Shown here: in pieces, positions 30,713 through 39,396 of the stretch
Layout of the letters: each line of letters begins with the position of its first letter
Numbering within the stretch: position 1 is the stretch's first letter
Assembly (NCBI RefSeq): GCF_001517975.1
Contig: NZ_KQ950181.1
Span: forward strand, 372,060-436,059
Length of the DNA: 64,000 nt
Source of the DNA: Thermobifida cellulosilytica TB100
Lineage (GTDB): Bacteria; Actinomycetota; Actinomycetes; Streptosporangiales; Streptosporangiaceae
Direction: 5' to 3'
Made by a program: the position numbers and the translations under genes
Notes under the pieces: generated by a model
Seen by the model: the letters and a program-made list of their open reading frames with translations, nothing else
Database searches by the model: none
What the model was told of the DNA's origin: nothing

Positions 30713-31766
30713 GCGGAGGTGCGGGTGTTTTTCCCGAGCCTCCCCTCCCGCCGCTCGACGATTTCCCGGCGGCGTCCCCGCCCGCGGGAATTCGGAAGGG
30801 GAACGGCACGGGCGGCCGAGTGCAGGCGGATTTATCCCGGTTGTCGGGAATTTCTATGGAACGGAACTCCTTGGGCGAGAAAAACCGGGAGATTCTCATG
30901 AATGGTTCCGCGGGGGAAGAACGGGGCGCCCGGGAATTCTCGCGGGGAACGGGACGCGCGCACCGGCGCGGCCCGGGGGAAAGCCGCGGACGCCGGTCGG
31001 CTCCGGGGAGGAGGAAGCCGTGGGCGGCGGGACACGGAGTGCTTCGGGCCTGGGTAAACCGATCGGAGGCCGCGTTCCCGGAGAGCGATTGAGGTCGGTT
31101 CCTGTCCGCTGGAGAGTGCAGGGCCGCTGCTTCCTCCGCTGCGGTGCGCGACGGGGTCGGCGGTCCGGGGCGTCCCGCCCCAGGAACGAAGCGGAACAGC
31201 GGATCCGTCGGCGCGCCCGGCCCTGTCCGACTAGAGTCGGAGGGTGGATGGCGCACTCCTCAGCCGGGTGCGGCGGTGCCACCGGACCGCCGCCCGGCGG
31301 ACCGCAGCTCCCGGGCCTCTCCCGGACAGGCGTGCCTGCCGAGCCAACCCCGCTTCCCGCTGCGTCCGGGCGCCGACTCCCCCACCGGATGCGCCACGCC
31401 CCGCAGGCCGACGCGCTGGCGACGGCCGGCCGGGCCGCAGCGCCGGCGGACCGGCCCGCCCCGCCGCTGTGCCCGCTCGACGGCCGCCGACGAGCCTGCC
31501 CGGCGGCCGCCAGGACCGAGGCGGAACACCTGCTGGTCGCCGCCCGGCATGCCGTCCCGGTCCGCGCACGGCGGGAGCGGCTCGCATGCCGGACCGGAGA
31601 CCGGGCGGCCGCCCGCGGCGTCCACCCCTGAGACCGGCGACCGGCCCGGCACTGCCGAGGCGGCTGGTCCGTACCGTTGCGCCGGATGCCGTGAGACGGA
31701 CCCCACCGGCCGCCGGTCCGCGAAGACCCTCGACCGCCCCCCGTTCGGACGACTGAGAGGACCGAC
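30713..31766. other. One-kilobase region without a supported gene
   Basis: No frame shows convincing protein character; the readings are arginine/proline/glycine-rich. Two weak candidates exist: a 79-codon frame from ATG 30855 (charged, stop 31092) and a 128-codon frame from ATG 31247 preceded by CGGAGGGTGG (stop 31631). Neither has a recognisable domain. The stretch 30830-30910 is relatively AT-rich and could hold a promoter. Confidence 0.4.
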
Positions 31767-32474
31767 ATGAAACCCGAGGAGTTGAACCGCAGGTTCGCGA
31801 CATTGACCACCGCCCACCTGGCGGACGCGTGCATCCGGGCGGGCGTGCCGGTGCGGTGCGGCCCCGCCGGACTGCGCGCCGTGGCCGACGGCAGCCGCCT
31901 CGCCGGACGGGTCGTCCCCGCCCGGCACACCGGGAGCGTGGACGTGTTCCTGGAGGCGTTCGAGCAGGCCGACCCCGGTGACGTGCTGGTGGTCGACAAC
32001 GGCGGGCGGCTCGACGAGAGCTGCGTGGGCGACCTGGTCGTCCTGGAGGCCGCGGCCGCCGGCCTCGCCGGGGTGGTGATCTGGGGGCTGCACCGCGACA
32101 CCGCCGACATCCGCGCCATCGGACTGCCGGTGTTCAGCCTGGGCACGCTGCCCACCGGCCCGCTGCGCCTCGACCCCCGGCCCGCCGACGCCCTGACACG
32201 CGCCACCGTGGGGGAGTGGACCGTGGACCGCACCGACCTGGTCCTGGCGGACGAGGACGGCGTGCTGTTCGTCCCCGCCGACCGCGTCGAGCAGCTCCTC
32301 ACCCTGGCCGAGGGCATCCGCGACACCGAGCGCGGCCAGGCCGACCGCGTCCGCGCGGGCACCACGCTGCGCGCACAGTTGCGCTTCGCCGACTACCTCG
32401 CCCGGCGCGGCGAGGACCCCTCCTTCACCTTCCGCGACCACCTGCGCGCCGTGGGCGGGGCCGTCGAGGAGTGA
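31767..32474 (+). CDS. RraA-like / HMG aldolase family protein
   Basis: A 235-residue protein of the RraA / 4-hydroxy-4-methyl-2-oxoglutarate aldolase family. The family core GDVLVVDNGGRLDESCVGDL and GVVIWGLHRDTADIRAIGLP (with the catalytic-type RD pair) is followed by VFSLGTLPTGP. Members either cleave oxo acids with a divalent metal or inhibit RNase E; the sequence does not decide between these. ATG 31767 has AGAGGACCGAC upstream. Confidence 0.87.
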   Translation: MKPEELNRRFATLTTAHLADACIRAGVPVRCGPAGLRAVADGSRLAGRVVPARHTGSVDVFLEAFEQADPGDVLVVDNGGRLDESCVGDLVVLEAAAAGLAGVVIWGLHRDTADIRAIGLPVFSLGTLPTGPLRLDPRPADALTRATVGEWTVDRTDLVLADEDGVLFVPADRVEQLLTLAEGIRDTERGQADRVRAGTTLRAQLRFADYLARRGEDPSFTFRDHLRAVGGAVEE

Positions 32475-32484
32475 CCCGGGGCCG

Positions 32485-33057
32485 TCACCACTGCGGGGAG
32501 TCGGGCCAGGCGCCGCGCTGCACCAGGTGCAGCACCAGTGCGGCGATGTTCCAGGCGTCGTCCTCGCCCCGGTGGTGGCGGTCCTCCAGGGGCAGGCCCG
32601 CGAACGCGAGCGCCTGCGCCATGCCGGGCTTGCGGCGCAGGCCGTGGGCCTCGGTGAAGACCGCCTTGGCGTTGGTGTGCCTCCCCCCGAAGGGGTAGGG
32701 CGTGCCCGTGGCCGAGCACTGCCGGAGGAACTGTTTGCGGTCGTAGTCGCCCCAACTGGCCCACGGGCGTTCGGCGGCCCGGTGCTCTGCCGCGAGCAGG
32801 CGGCAGGCGTCGGCGAAGCTGACGCCGGTGTCCACCTCCTCCTGGGTCAGCCCGGTCAGTTCGGTGCAGAAGGCGCTGACGGTGGAGCGGGCCGGGCGGA
32901 CCAGGATGCGGTGCCGTTCCAGGCGCCGGCCCGCAGCCAGGTCGACGACGGTGAGTCCGATCTCGATGATCTCGCTGACCTGTCCGGGAGGCGGTCTGCC
33001 CTCCCAGCAGGTGGCCTCGACGTCGACGACGTTGAGCAGTTCCGTGGAGTTGTCCAT
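32485..33057 (-). CDS. DEDDh-type 3'-5' exonuclease
   Basis: A 190-residue exonuclease of the ERI-1/KapD-like group. Exo I is VVDVEATCWEG (Asp12, Glu14), with SEIIEIGLTVVD next; the middle has FCTELTGLTQEEVD and WASWGDYDRKQF, and Exo III is HHRGEDDAWNIA. It should degrade single-stranded or structured RNA/DNA ends. Convergent with the RraA-like gene, with only 10 bp between the stops. Confidence 0.88.
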   Translation of the reverse strand: MDNSTELLNVVDVEATCWEGRPPPGQVSEIIEIGLTVVDLAAGRRLERHRILVRPARSTVSAFCTELTGLTQEEVDTGVSFADACRLLAAEHRAAERPWASWGDYDRKQFLRQCSATGTPYPFGGRHTNAKAVFTEAHGLRRKPGMAQALAFAGLPLEDRHHRGEDDAWNIAALVLHLVQRGAWPDSPQW

Positions 33058-33114
33058 GGCGCGGCAGCATACGGGGGCCGCGGTCCGAGGGCATCCGGTT
33101 TTTGCGCCGCCCGG

Positions 33115-34383
33115 TCACCGGCGCGGGGACAGCACCACCTCGGTGACGGCGTGGCCGGACACGGCGGTGACCGTGGCCGTCCAGGACCCCAGGTCCACCC
33201 GCTCGCCCGGCCGCTGCGGGATGTGGCCGAGCCGGGCCAGCAGCATCCCCGCCACGGTCACGTAGCCGCCCGGAGGAGCACCGGTGAGGTGCACGCCGAC
33301 GTCGGGCAGGTCGTGCACGGGAAAGGCGCCGGGCAGCCGCAGCGAGCCGTCGGGCAGCCGGGCGGCGGTGCGCACCTCGGAGTCGGTCTCGTCGTAGATG
33401 TCGCCGACGATCTCCTCCAGCAGGTCCTCCAGGCTCACGATGCCGTCGACCGCTCCCGTGCCGTCCACGACCAGCGCCAGTTGCTGGCGTTCGGCGATCA
33501 TGCGCTCCAGGGCCAGCGACACCGGAAGGGAGTCGGGCAGCAGCAGCGGCGGACGGGCCGCCGCACCGGCGCTGCCCGCGCCCCGCAGCAGGTCCGACCA
33601 GTGCACGACGCCCACCACGGTGTCGCGGTCGCGGTCGGCCACGACCGGGGCGCGCGAGTGCCCGTGCTCGGCGAGCAGGCGCGCCGCGTCGGCGGCGGAA
33701 GCGGACTCGGGCACGGTGACGACGTCGCGGCGCGGCACGAGGACCTGCCGCAGCCTCCGCTCGGAGATCTCGAACGCGCCGGTGAGGATGGTGCGCTGCC
33801 CCCGGGTCATGCCGGGCCGGGTGGTGATGATGTCGCGCAGCTCCTCCTCCGACATCTCCTCCCGGGTCGCCGCGGGGTTGCCGCCGCTGAGCCGCACCAC
33901 CAGGTCGGTGGAGACGCTGAGCAGCCACACCGCGGGCCGGGAGACCACCGAGACCAGGGTCAGCGGCCGGGACACCAGCAGCGCCCAGGTCTCGGCCCGC
34001 TGCATGGCGATGCGCTTGGGGGCCAGCTCGCCGAAGACCAGGGTGACGAAGGTGAGCGCCACGGTGACCAGCACGATCGCCGCCGGTCCGGCCGCCGCCC
34101 CCAGCAGCACGCCGAGAGGGGCCACCAGGGGCTGGGCCAGGGAGACGGCCGCCGTCGCCGAGGCCAGGAACCCCGCCAGGGTGATGCCGATCTGGATGGT
34201 GGCCAGGAACCGGTTGGGGTCACGGGCCAGGCGCGCCACCGCGCGGCCGCCCGCACTGCGCCCCGCCAGCTTCCGCAACTGGCTCTCGCGCAGGGTGACC
34301 AGCGCGATCTCGCTGCCCGCGAAGACCGCGTTCACCAGCACCAGCACCAGGACGAGGCCGAGTTGGAGCGCGTAGCTGTCCAT
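33115..34383 (-). CDS. CNNM/CorC family membrane protein (hemolysin C-like)
   Basis: A 422-residue protein with an N-terminal DUF21 membrane domain (LQLGLVLVLVLVNAVFAGSE onward, about residues 5-190), two CBS domains (about 215-335, e.g. RDVVTVPESASAADAARLL and LPVSLALERMIAERQQLALV) and a C-terminal CorC/HlyC domain (LRLPGAFPVHDLPDVGVHL). Family members are implicated in magnesium and cobalt efflux or homeostasis. The start is ATG 34383. Confidence 0.92.
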   Translation of the reverse strand: MDSYALQLGLVLVLVLVNAVFAGSEIALVTLRESQLRKLAGRSAGGRAVARLARDPNRFLATIQIGITLAGFLASATAAVSLAQPLVAPLGVLLGAAAGPAAIVLVTVALTFVTLVFGELAPKRIAMQRAETWALLVSRPLTLVSVVSRPAVWLLSVSTDLVVRLSGGNPAATREEMSEEELRDIITTRPGMTRGQRTILTGAFEISERRLRQVLVPRRDVVTVPESASAADAARLLAEHGHSRAPVVADRDRDTVVGVVHWSDLLRGAGSAGAAARPPLLLPDSLPVSLALERMIAERQQLALVVDGTGAVDGIVSLEDLLEEIVGDIYDETDSEVRTAARLPDGSLRLPGAFPVHDLPDVGVHLTGAPPGGYVTVAGMLLARLGHIPQRPGERVDLGSWTATVTAVSGHAVTEVVLSPRR

Positions 34384-34575
34384 GGCACCGATCTTCGTTC
34401 GGAGGAACTCTCCGCCCCTCTACCCGGGCGGGCCGCGCCCCAACACCCGGCGGCGAGGCCCGCCCGGCACCGGGACGGGACGATTGGACCGGCCCGCCCC
34501 GGGCAGCCGTGCCAGGGAGCACGGGACGCGCCTCTGCGGCGCGCGGTCCCGTGGACGGACGAGCCCAGGGAGGCG

Positions 34576-35067
34576 ATGATGAACGGTCCCGAGTTCGACG
34601 CTCCCTCCGGCGGTGTCCCCGCCCAGCGGGGACAGCGGCTGGTGGCGAGCTATCCCACCTACGTCGAGGCCCAGCGCCTGGTGGACCGGATGTCCGACCG
34701 GGGTTTCCCCGTGGAGCACGTGCGCATCATCGGCGACGGAGTGCGCACCGTGGAGCAGGTCACCGGGCGGATGACCAAGGCCAAGGCCGCCCTGGCCGGA
34801 GCCGGGACCGGCGCCTGGTTCGGCCTGTTCATCGGCCTGCTGTTCGGCCTGTTCGCGGTCGGCCCGGCGTGGTTCTGGGTGATCCTGGTCAGCGTGGCCA
34901 TCGGCGCGGTCTGGGGCGCGGTCTTCGGCTTCATCGCCCACTGGGCGACCCGGGGGCAGCGGGACTTCTCCAGCGTGCAGACCCTGCAAGCGCAGCGCTA
35001 CGACATCTACGTCGACGCCACCCACGCCGGGCAGGCCGAACGCTTCCGGCAGGAGGCCGGCCTGTAG
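34576..35067 (+). CDS. General stress protein (17M-like) with membrane hairpin
   Basis: A 163-residue protein. The first half (LVASYPTYVEAQRLVDRMSD, VEHVRIIGDGVRTVEQVTG) is the fold seen in actinomycete general stress proteins. Two hydrophobic segments (AWFGLFIGLLFGLFAVG and WVILVSVAIGAVWGAVFGF) form a membrane hairpin. Function is unknown at molecular level. ATG 34576 or ATG 34579 follows AGGGAGGCG. Confidence 0.8.
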   Translation: MMNGPEFDAPSGGVPAQRGQRLVASYPTYVEAQRLVDRMSDRGFPVEHVRIIGDGVRTVEQVTGRMTKAKAALAGAGTGAWFGLFIGLLFGLFAVGPAWFWVILVSVAIGAVWGAVFGFIAHWATRGQRDFSSVQTLQAQRYDIYVDATHAGQAERFRQEAGL

Positions 35068-35133
35068 CCGGAAAGTCCCGGTGCCGGGACGGCTGCCGTC
35101 CGTACCCGGCGGGCCCCGCGAAGCGGGCAGGCG

Positions 35134-35170
35134 GGGCGGCCCCCGTCGGCTCCGCTGACGGGGGCCGCCC
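35134..35170 (+). terminator. Hairpin terminator after the stress protein gene
   Basis: GGGCGGCCCCCGTC (35134-35147) pairs perfectly with GACGGGGGCCGCCC (35157-35170). No T-run, as usual in this GC-rich genome. The rest of 35068-35400 contains no gene that I can support. Confidence 0.65.
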
Positions 35171-35400
35171 GGTTCCGGGGCGCTTCGCATCCGCCCTCGA
35201 CCACCCGACGGTTCCCACCGGTGCGGCCGGTCGCCCGGCGCCTCCGGTGCTTCGGGGAGGGAGCCCGCCGACCGGCGGTCCGCCCGTGGTCCACTGGACC
35301 GAGCACGGGATGCGCGGCGGTCGGCCGCACCGGGCTGTGCCCCTCGGCCGCCGCGCGCCGCGCGCCCCGAACCGACCGAGTGGAGAGGAAGCGCAGCGAC

Positions 35401-36279
35401 ATGGCCCGCATCGCCTTCATCGGACTGGGCATCATGGGCAGTCCCATGGCCGTCCACCTGCACAACGCCGGACACCGTGTGGTCGGCTACAACCGCACTG
35501 CGGCCAAGGCCGCGCCGCTGGTCGAAGCGGGCGGGACCGCCGCGGCCAGCATCGCCGAGGCCGTCGCCGACGCCGACGTCGTCGCGCTGATGGTCACCGA
35601 CACCCCCGACGTCGTCGACGTCCTCACCGGCGGGGGAGGCGTCTTCGAGACCGCCCGCCCCGGCACCCTCGTCATCGACTTCTCCACCATCCGCCCCGAC
35701 ACCGCCGCCCGCCTCGCCGAACAGGCCCGCGCCAGAGGGCTGCGCATGGTCGACGCCCCCGTCTCCGGAGGCGAGGCGGGAGCCCGCGACGCCACGCTGT
35801 CCATCATGGTCGGCGGTACCGAGGAGGACTTCGCCGCCGCCCGGCCCGTGCTCGACGTCGTCGGCCGGACCGTCGTGCACGTCGGCCCCAGCGGCGCCGG
35901 CCAGACGGTTAAGGCCGCCAACCAGCTCGTCGTGGCGGGAAACCTCGCGCTGCTCGCGGAGGCTCTCGTCTTCCTGGAGGCCCACGGCGTGGACGCCGCG
36001 ACCGCGGTCGAGGTCCTCCGCGGCGGGCTGGCGGGTTCGGCGATCATGGAGCACAAGGCGGCCAAGATGATCGACCGCTCCTTCGACCCCGGCTTCCGCC
36101 TCGAGCTGCACCACAAGGACCTCGGCATCGTCACCTCCGCCGCCCGCGAGGCCGGCGTGGTCCTCCCCCTCGGCGCGCTCGCCGCCCAGCTCGTGGCCGC
36201 GGCCCGCGCGGGAGGGGACGGCGCGCTCGACCACTCCGCGCTCTTCCGCACCGTCGCCCGCCTCTCCGGACGCGACTGA
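35401..36279 (+). CDS. NAD(P)-dependent beta-hydroxyacid dehydrogenase
   Basis: A 292-residue oxidoreductase of the 3-hydroxyisobutyrate / tartronate semialdehyde reductase family. IAFIGLGIMGSPMAVHLHNAG (residues 4-24) is the Rossmann GxGxMG motif, DAPVSGGEAGARDATLSIMVGG is the substrate signature, read here in part, and GQTVKAANQLVV holds the catalytic Lys. ATG 35401 has GAGAGGAAG upstream. It stands alone, with no HpcH or kinase gene next to it, so the substrate is open. Confidence 0.92.
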   Translation: MARIAFIGLGIMGSPMAVHLHNAGHRVVGYNRTAAKAAPLVEAGGTAAASIAEAVADADVVALMVTDTPDVVDVLTGGGGVFETARPGTLVIDFSTIRPDTAARLAEQARARGLRMVDAPVSGGEAGARDATLSIMVGGTEEDFAAARPVLDVVGRTVVHVGPSGAGQTVKAANQLVVAGNLALLAEALVFLEAHGVDAATAVEVLRGGLAGSAIMEHKAAKMIDRSFDPGFRLELHHKDLGIVTSAAREAGVVLPLGALAAQLVAAARAGGDGALDHSALFRTVARLSGRD

Positions 36280-36414
36280 CCCCGGCGCGCCGCGCGGCGC
36301 CGGACCAGCCACGGCAGGGGGCGCCGCCGACCCGACCGGACCGGGTCGGGAAAGGTCGGGTGCGGCGGCCGGCCCGCTGCCTAGCGTGGGTGGCGCAAGG
36401 GAGGGAGATCCGGG

Positions 36415-37290
36415 ATGCTGGACCGTCTCAACCAGGTCATGGAGTACATCGAGCGCCACCTCGACCAGCCGATCGACGGCGCCGAGCTGGCGCGGATCGC
36501 CGCCACATCCGAGTACCACCTGCGGCGGCTGTTCTCCGCTCTGGCGGGCCTGCCGTTGTCGGAGTACATCCGGCGCAGGCGGCTCACCGTGGCCGGGGCC
36601 GAGGTGCTCGCGGGGGAGCGCACCCTGCTCGACATCGCGGTCCGCTACGGCTACGGCTCGGGCGAGGCGTTCGCGCGGGCGTTCCGCGCCGTGCACGGAG
36701 TGGGCCCCGGCGAGGCCCGCCGCACGGGCGCTGCGCTGTGCTCCCAGCCCCGGATGTCCTTCCGGCTCGTCGTCGAAGGGAGTCGTGACATGCGGTACCG
36801 GATCGTGGAGAAGGACGCCTTCCGGGTCGTCGGGAGGAAGGCGCGGGTGCCCCTGGTGTACGAGGGGCACAACCCGGCGATCGTCGAGTTCGTGCGCAGC
36901 ATCGACGCCGCGACGCTGCGGAGGCTGGCGGAGCTGTCCGACCAGGAGCCGCGCGGGATCGTCGCGGCCGTCCACAACTTCGCCGCCGCCCGCCTGGACG
37001 CGCCGGAGGGCACCGAGCTGGACTACTACCACGGCGTGGTGACCGGCGCGGACGCGCCCGGGGACATGGACGTGCTGCCCGTTCCCGCGGGCACCTGGGC
37101 GGTGTTCGAGGTCTCCGGAGAGGCGCCGCAGGCCATCCAGTACCTGTGGCGGGACGTGTTCACCGAGTGGTTCCCGTCCAACCCCTACCAGAGCGTCCCG
37201 GGGCCGGAGATCCTGCGCACCGTGCTGTCGGAGGACGGCGCCCGGGCCGAGGCCGAGCTGTGGATCCCCGTGGAGCGGACCCTCGCCTGA
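36415..37290 (+). CDS. AraC-family regulator with GyrI-like ligand domain
   Basis: A 291-residue protein. Residues 8-105 are an AraC double helix-turn-helix (LDQPIDGAELARIAATSEYH, RRLTVAGAEVL, AVRYGYGSGEAFARAFRAVHG), followed by a GyrI/SOUL-like small-molecule binding domain (YRIVEKDAFRVVGRKARVPL to WIPVERTLA). The build matches the Rob/BmrR class of multidrug-sensing activators. ATG 36415 with GGGAGATCCGGG upstream. Confidence 0.93.
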   Translation: MLDRLNQVMEYIERHLDQPIDGAELARIAATSEYHLRRLFSALAGLPLSEYIRRRRLTVAGAEVLAGERTLLDIAVRYGYGSGEAFARAFRAVHGVGPGEARRTGAALCSQPRMSFRLVVEGSRDMRYRIVEKDAFRVVGRKARVPLVYEGHNPAIVEFVRSIDAATLRRLAELSDQEPRGIVAAVHNFAAARLDAPEGTELDYYHGVVTGADAPGDMDVLPVPAGTWAVFEVSGEAPQAIQYLWRDVFTEWFPSNPYQSVPGPEILRTVLSEDGARAEAELWIPVERTLA

Positions 37291-37441
37291 CGCACCCCGC
37301 TGCCGCGGGCCGGGCCGTCCGCGGCAGCGCTTCCGGCCGGGCGTCCGGGTCGGGAAGAACCCGCGCGCACGGGGCGTTGGTGCGGATGTTCGACCCGATG
37401 ATGGTGAGGATTTTGCCGTGGATCAGGTAAGTGAGGCCGCC

Positions 37442-37588
37442 ATGGACACACCGCAGCCCGCGCCCGCGCCGCCCCCCGCGCCCCCGGAGGAGCGCGGGGA
37501 CGCCGGGGCCGCGCCCCGGGCGGTGCCCGGACTGGCGCTGCTCGGCGGGGCGGACGCCCCCGCCTGCACCGACGGGGTGTGCCGGTGA
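37442..37588 (+). CDS. 48-aa Cys-containing peptide coupled to DsbA-like gene
   Basis: ATG 37442 opens a 48-codon frame with an Ala/Pro-rich first part, a hydrophobic PGLALLGG and a C-terminal ACTDGVCR with two cysteines. Its TGA stop overlaps the GTG start of the DsbA-family gene by 4 bp. The cysteine pair next to a thiol-disulfide enzyme and the translational coupling make a real small protein plausible. The ribosome binding site is weak (GTGAGG). Family not recognised. Confidence 0.5.
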   Translation: MDTPQPAPAPPPAPPEERGDAGAAPRAVPGLALLGGADAPACTDGVCR

Positions 37589-38256
37589 GCGCCCCGGAGG
37601 CCACCGTGACGGTGGAGGTCTGGTCGGACGTGGTGTGCCCGTGGTGCTACATCGGCAAGCGCCGTCTGGAGCGCGCCCTGGAGCAGTTCGAGCACGCCGA
37701 CGAGGTCGAGGTGGTCTGGCGCAGCTTCCAGCTCGACCCCGCCTTCCCCGCGGGCGTCCGCCAGCCGGTGCCCGAGATGCTGGCGAAGAAGACCGGCGGT
37801 TCGCCCGAACAGATCCGCCGGATGAACGCGCAGGTCACCGAGTTGGCAGCGCGCGAAGGGCTGGACTACCGCCTGGACCGCGCCACCATGGTCAACACCG
37901 TCGACGCCCACCGCCTGGCCCACCTGGCCAAGGCGCGCGGCCTGGGCGACGCGGCCCACGAGCGGCTGCTGCGCGCCCAGCTCGTCGAGGCGCAGGTCCT
38001 CGACGACGTCGACACGCTGGTCCGGCTGGGCGTGGAGATCGGGCTGCCCGAGGAGGAGACCCGCAGGGCCCTCCGGGGAGACGACCACGTCGAGGACGTC
38101 AGGGCCGACCTCGCGGAGGCCCGCGCGCTGGGGATCAGCGGGGTGCCGTTCTTCGTGCTCAACCGCGCCTTCGCGGTCTCGGGGGCCCAGCCCGTGGAGA
38201 CGTTCCTGTCGGCGCTGCGCACCGCCTACGGGCACGCGCGCGGCTCCGCGGCCTGA
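37585..38256 (+). CDS. DsbA-family oxidoreductase, FrnE-like
   Basis: A 223-residue cytoplasmic thioredoxin-fold protein without signal peptide. The active site CPWC is at residues 18-21 (WSDVVCPWCYIGKRRLE), and the cis-proline loop is GISGVPFFVLNRAF. FrnE-type proteins are disulfide isomerases or polyketide-pathway oxidoreductases. GTG 37585 overlaps the stop of the 48-residue gene; GTG 37579 in the same frame is an alternative. Confidence 0.92.
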   Translation: MSAPEATVTVEVWSDVVCPWCYIGKRRLERALEQFEHADEVEVVWRSFQLDPAFPAGVRQPVPEMLAKKTGGSPEQIRRMNAQVTELAAREGLDYRLDRATMVNTVDAHRLAHLAKARGLGDAAHERLLRAQLVEAQVLDDVDTLVRLGVEIGLPEEETRRALRGDDHVEDVRADLAEARALGISGVPFFVLNRAFAVSGAQPVETFLSALRTAYGHARGSAA

Positions 38257-38307
38257 GAGGGCCGCTCCGCACGCGGACCGGCGCCCCGGCGGTTCCGCGT
38301 CCGGTTG

Positions 38308-38336
38308 CCGTGCGGGTGGGCCGTTCACCCGCACGG
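38308..38336 (+). terminator. Hairpin terminator after the DsbA-like gene
   Basis: CCGTGCGGGTG (38308-38318) and CACCCGCACGG (38326-38336) form a perfect 11-bp stem with a 7-base loop between two convergent genes. Confidence 0.65.
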
Positions 38337-38390
38337 CGGTCCGGAGCGGCGCCGGGGCGCCGGCTCTCCCGGGAGCGGTGCCGGGCCGCG

Positions 38391-38418
38391 GTCCCGCCGA
38401 CGCGGAGGTCGGCGGGAC
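38391..38418 (-). terminator. Hairpin terminator after the LPMO gene
   Basis: GTCCCGCCGAC (38391-38401) and GTCGGCGGGAC (38408-38418) form a perfect 11-bp stem, 29 bp beyond the LPMO stop on the minus strand. Confidence 0.65.
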
Positions 38419-38446
38419 CCGTGACGTGTCGGCCCGGGCCGGCGGA

Positions 38447-39115
38447 TCAGACGAAGTTCACGTCACTGCACAGGTAGTAGGTCTGGTCCATGTGCGAGGC
38501 CTTCCAGATGGTGAAGACCACGTGGCGGCCGCTGCGGTTGGGCGCGTGCACCGTGAACTGGATGTTCTGGCTGGGCGCGTAGCGGCCGGTCCGGTGGACC
38601 AGTTCCAGGCTGCCCCAGGTCAGCGGCTGGGTGGTCGGGTCGAAGCCCTGGCGGGTGACGTAGACCTCGAAGTAGTCCGCGCCGTGGCTGGCCTGGTCGT
38701 ACAGGTGGATCGTGAAGGTGTTGCCGATGTCGGTGGTCTTCCACGGACCCACGGCGTCCATGGAGCGGTAGCGACCGCCCTCGGCCAGACCGCCGCTGCA
38801 CAACTGGCCGTCGGGCAGCGCGGCCCGGTGGTTGCCGCCGACCCCGTCCCGGTACAGGCCGTTCCAGTTCCACATGGCGTTGGGGTTGTCCTGCCACGCC
38901 TGCCAGCACATGGGGTCCTCGTGCCGCATGTTGGGGTTGAGGTGGTCGCTGCCCCAACGCAGCCAGCAGCCGTAGTTGCGCGTCGCGGGGTTGATCACCG
39001 ACCCGTGGGCGGCCGCGGGGGCGGTCCACTGGGTCAACCCCAGCACGGCCGCGAACAGCACGGCCAGGGCCCGCACGGTCCACCGGGAGCTCCCGGTGCG
39101 AACATGACGATGCAT
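38447..39115 (-). CDS. Secreted lytic polysaccharide monooxygenase, AA10 (E7-like)
   Basis: A 222-residue secreted copper enzyme that oxidatively cleaves crystalline chitin or cellulose. A signal peptide (basic start, AVLFAAVLGLTQW core, cut after AAA) leaves His37 as the mature N-terminus. His37 and His144 (ASHGADYF) form the copper histidine brace. GSVINPATRNYGCW, NPNMRHEDPMCW and FTIWKASHMDQTYYLCSDV are hallmarks of the single-domain AA10 of Thermobifida. No carbohydrate-binding module is fused. A CelR-type operator lies 39 bp upstream, so cellobiose induction is expected. Confidence 0.97.
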   Translation of the reverse strand: MHRHVRTGSSRWTVRALAVLFAAVLGLTQWTAPAAAHGSVINPATRNYGCWLRWGSDHLNPNMRHEDPMCWQAWQDNPNAMWNWNGLYRDGVGGNHRAALPDGQLCSGGLAEGGRYRSMDAVGPWKTTDIGNTFTIHLYDQASHGADYFEVYVTRQGFDPTTQPLTWGSLELVHRTGRYAPSQNIQFTVHAPNRSGRHVVFTIWKASHMDQTYYLCSDVNFV

Positions 39116-39153
39116 GGTCGATCTCCAATTTCCGGATGTGGGGGTTCCGGGCG

Positions 39154-39167
39154 TGGGAGCGTTCCCA
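39154..39167. promoter_or_regulatory. CelR-type operator upstream of the LPMO
   Basis: TGGGAGCGTTCCCA differs by one base from the 14-bp palindrome TGGGAGCGCTCCCA known as the CelR (LacI family) site of Thermobifida cellulase genes. Its position 39-52 bp before the LPMO start fits repression relieved by cellobiose. Confidence 0.88.
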
Positions 39168-39396
39168 CGCTAAGGCAATGTTACACAGAGAGATTGATCA
39201 AAAACAGTGTGTTACTGAAATGGTGGGATATGCCCTGATTGGTCCATTGGAGAACGTGGCCGATGTGTAACGCACAAGGCCGAGATTTTGCTCAGACGTC
39301 CAGAAAACAGCCGGAGGGCTCGACGGGATGTACGGTCGGAGCGCCGGGGCGGGAGACCGGTGGGGCGAGGCCGTGCGGGAGCGGAGGGAGAACGGC

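Noticed and set aside
31020-31770. Overlapping plus frames upstream of the RraA-like gene
   Set aside because: Arg/Pro/Ala-rich readings in several frames at once and no domain; left as a gap with a note.
32527-35067. Plus-strand frame of 846 codons
   Set aside because: Only its last 163 codons (from 34576) are coding; the rest is antisense to the exonuclease and CNNM genes.
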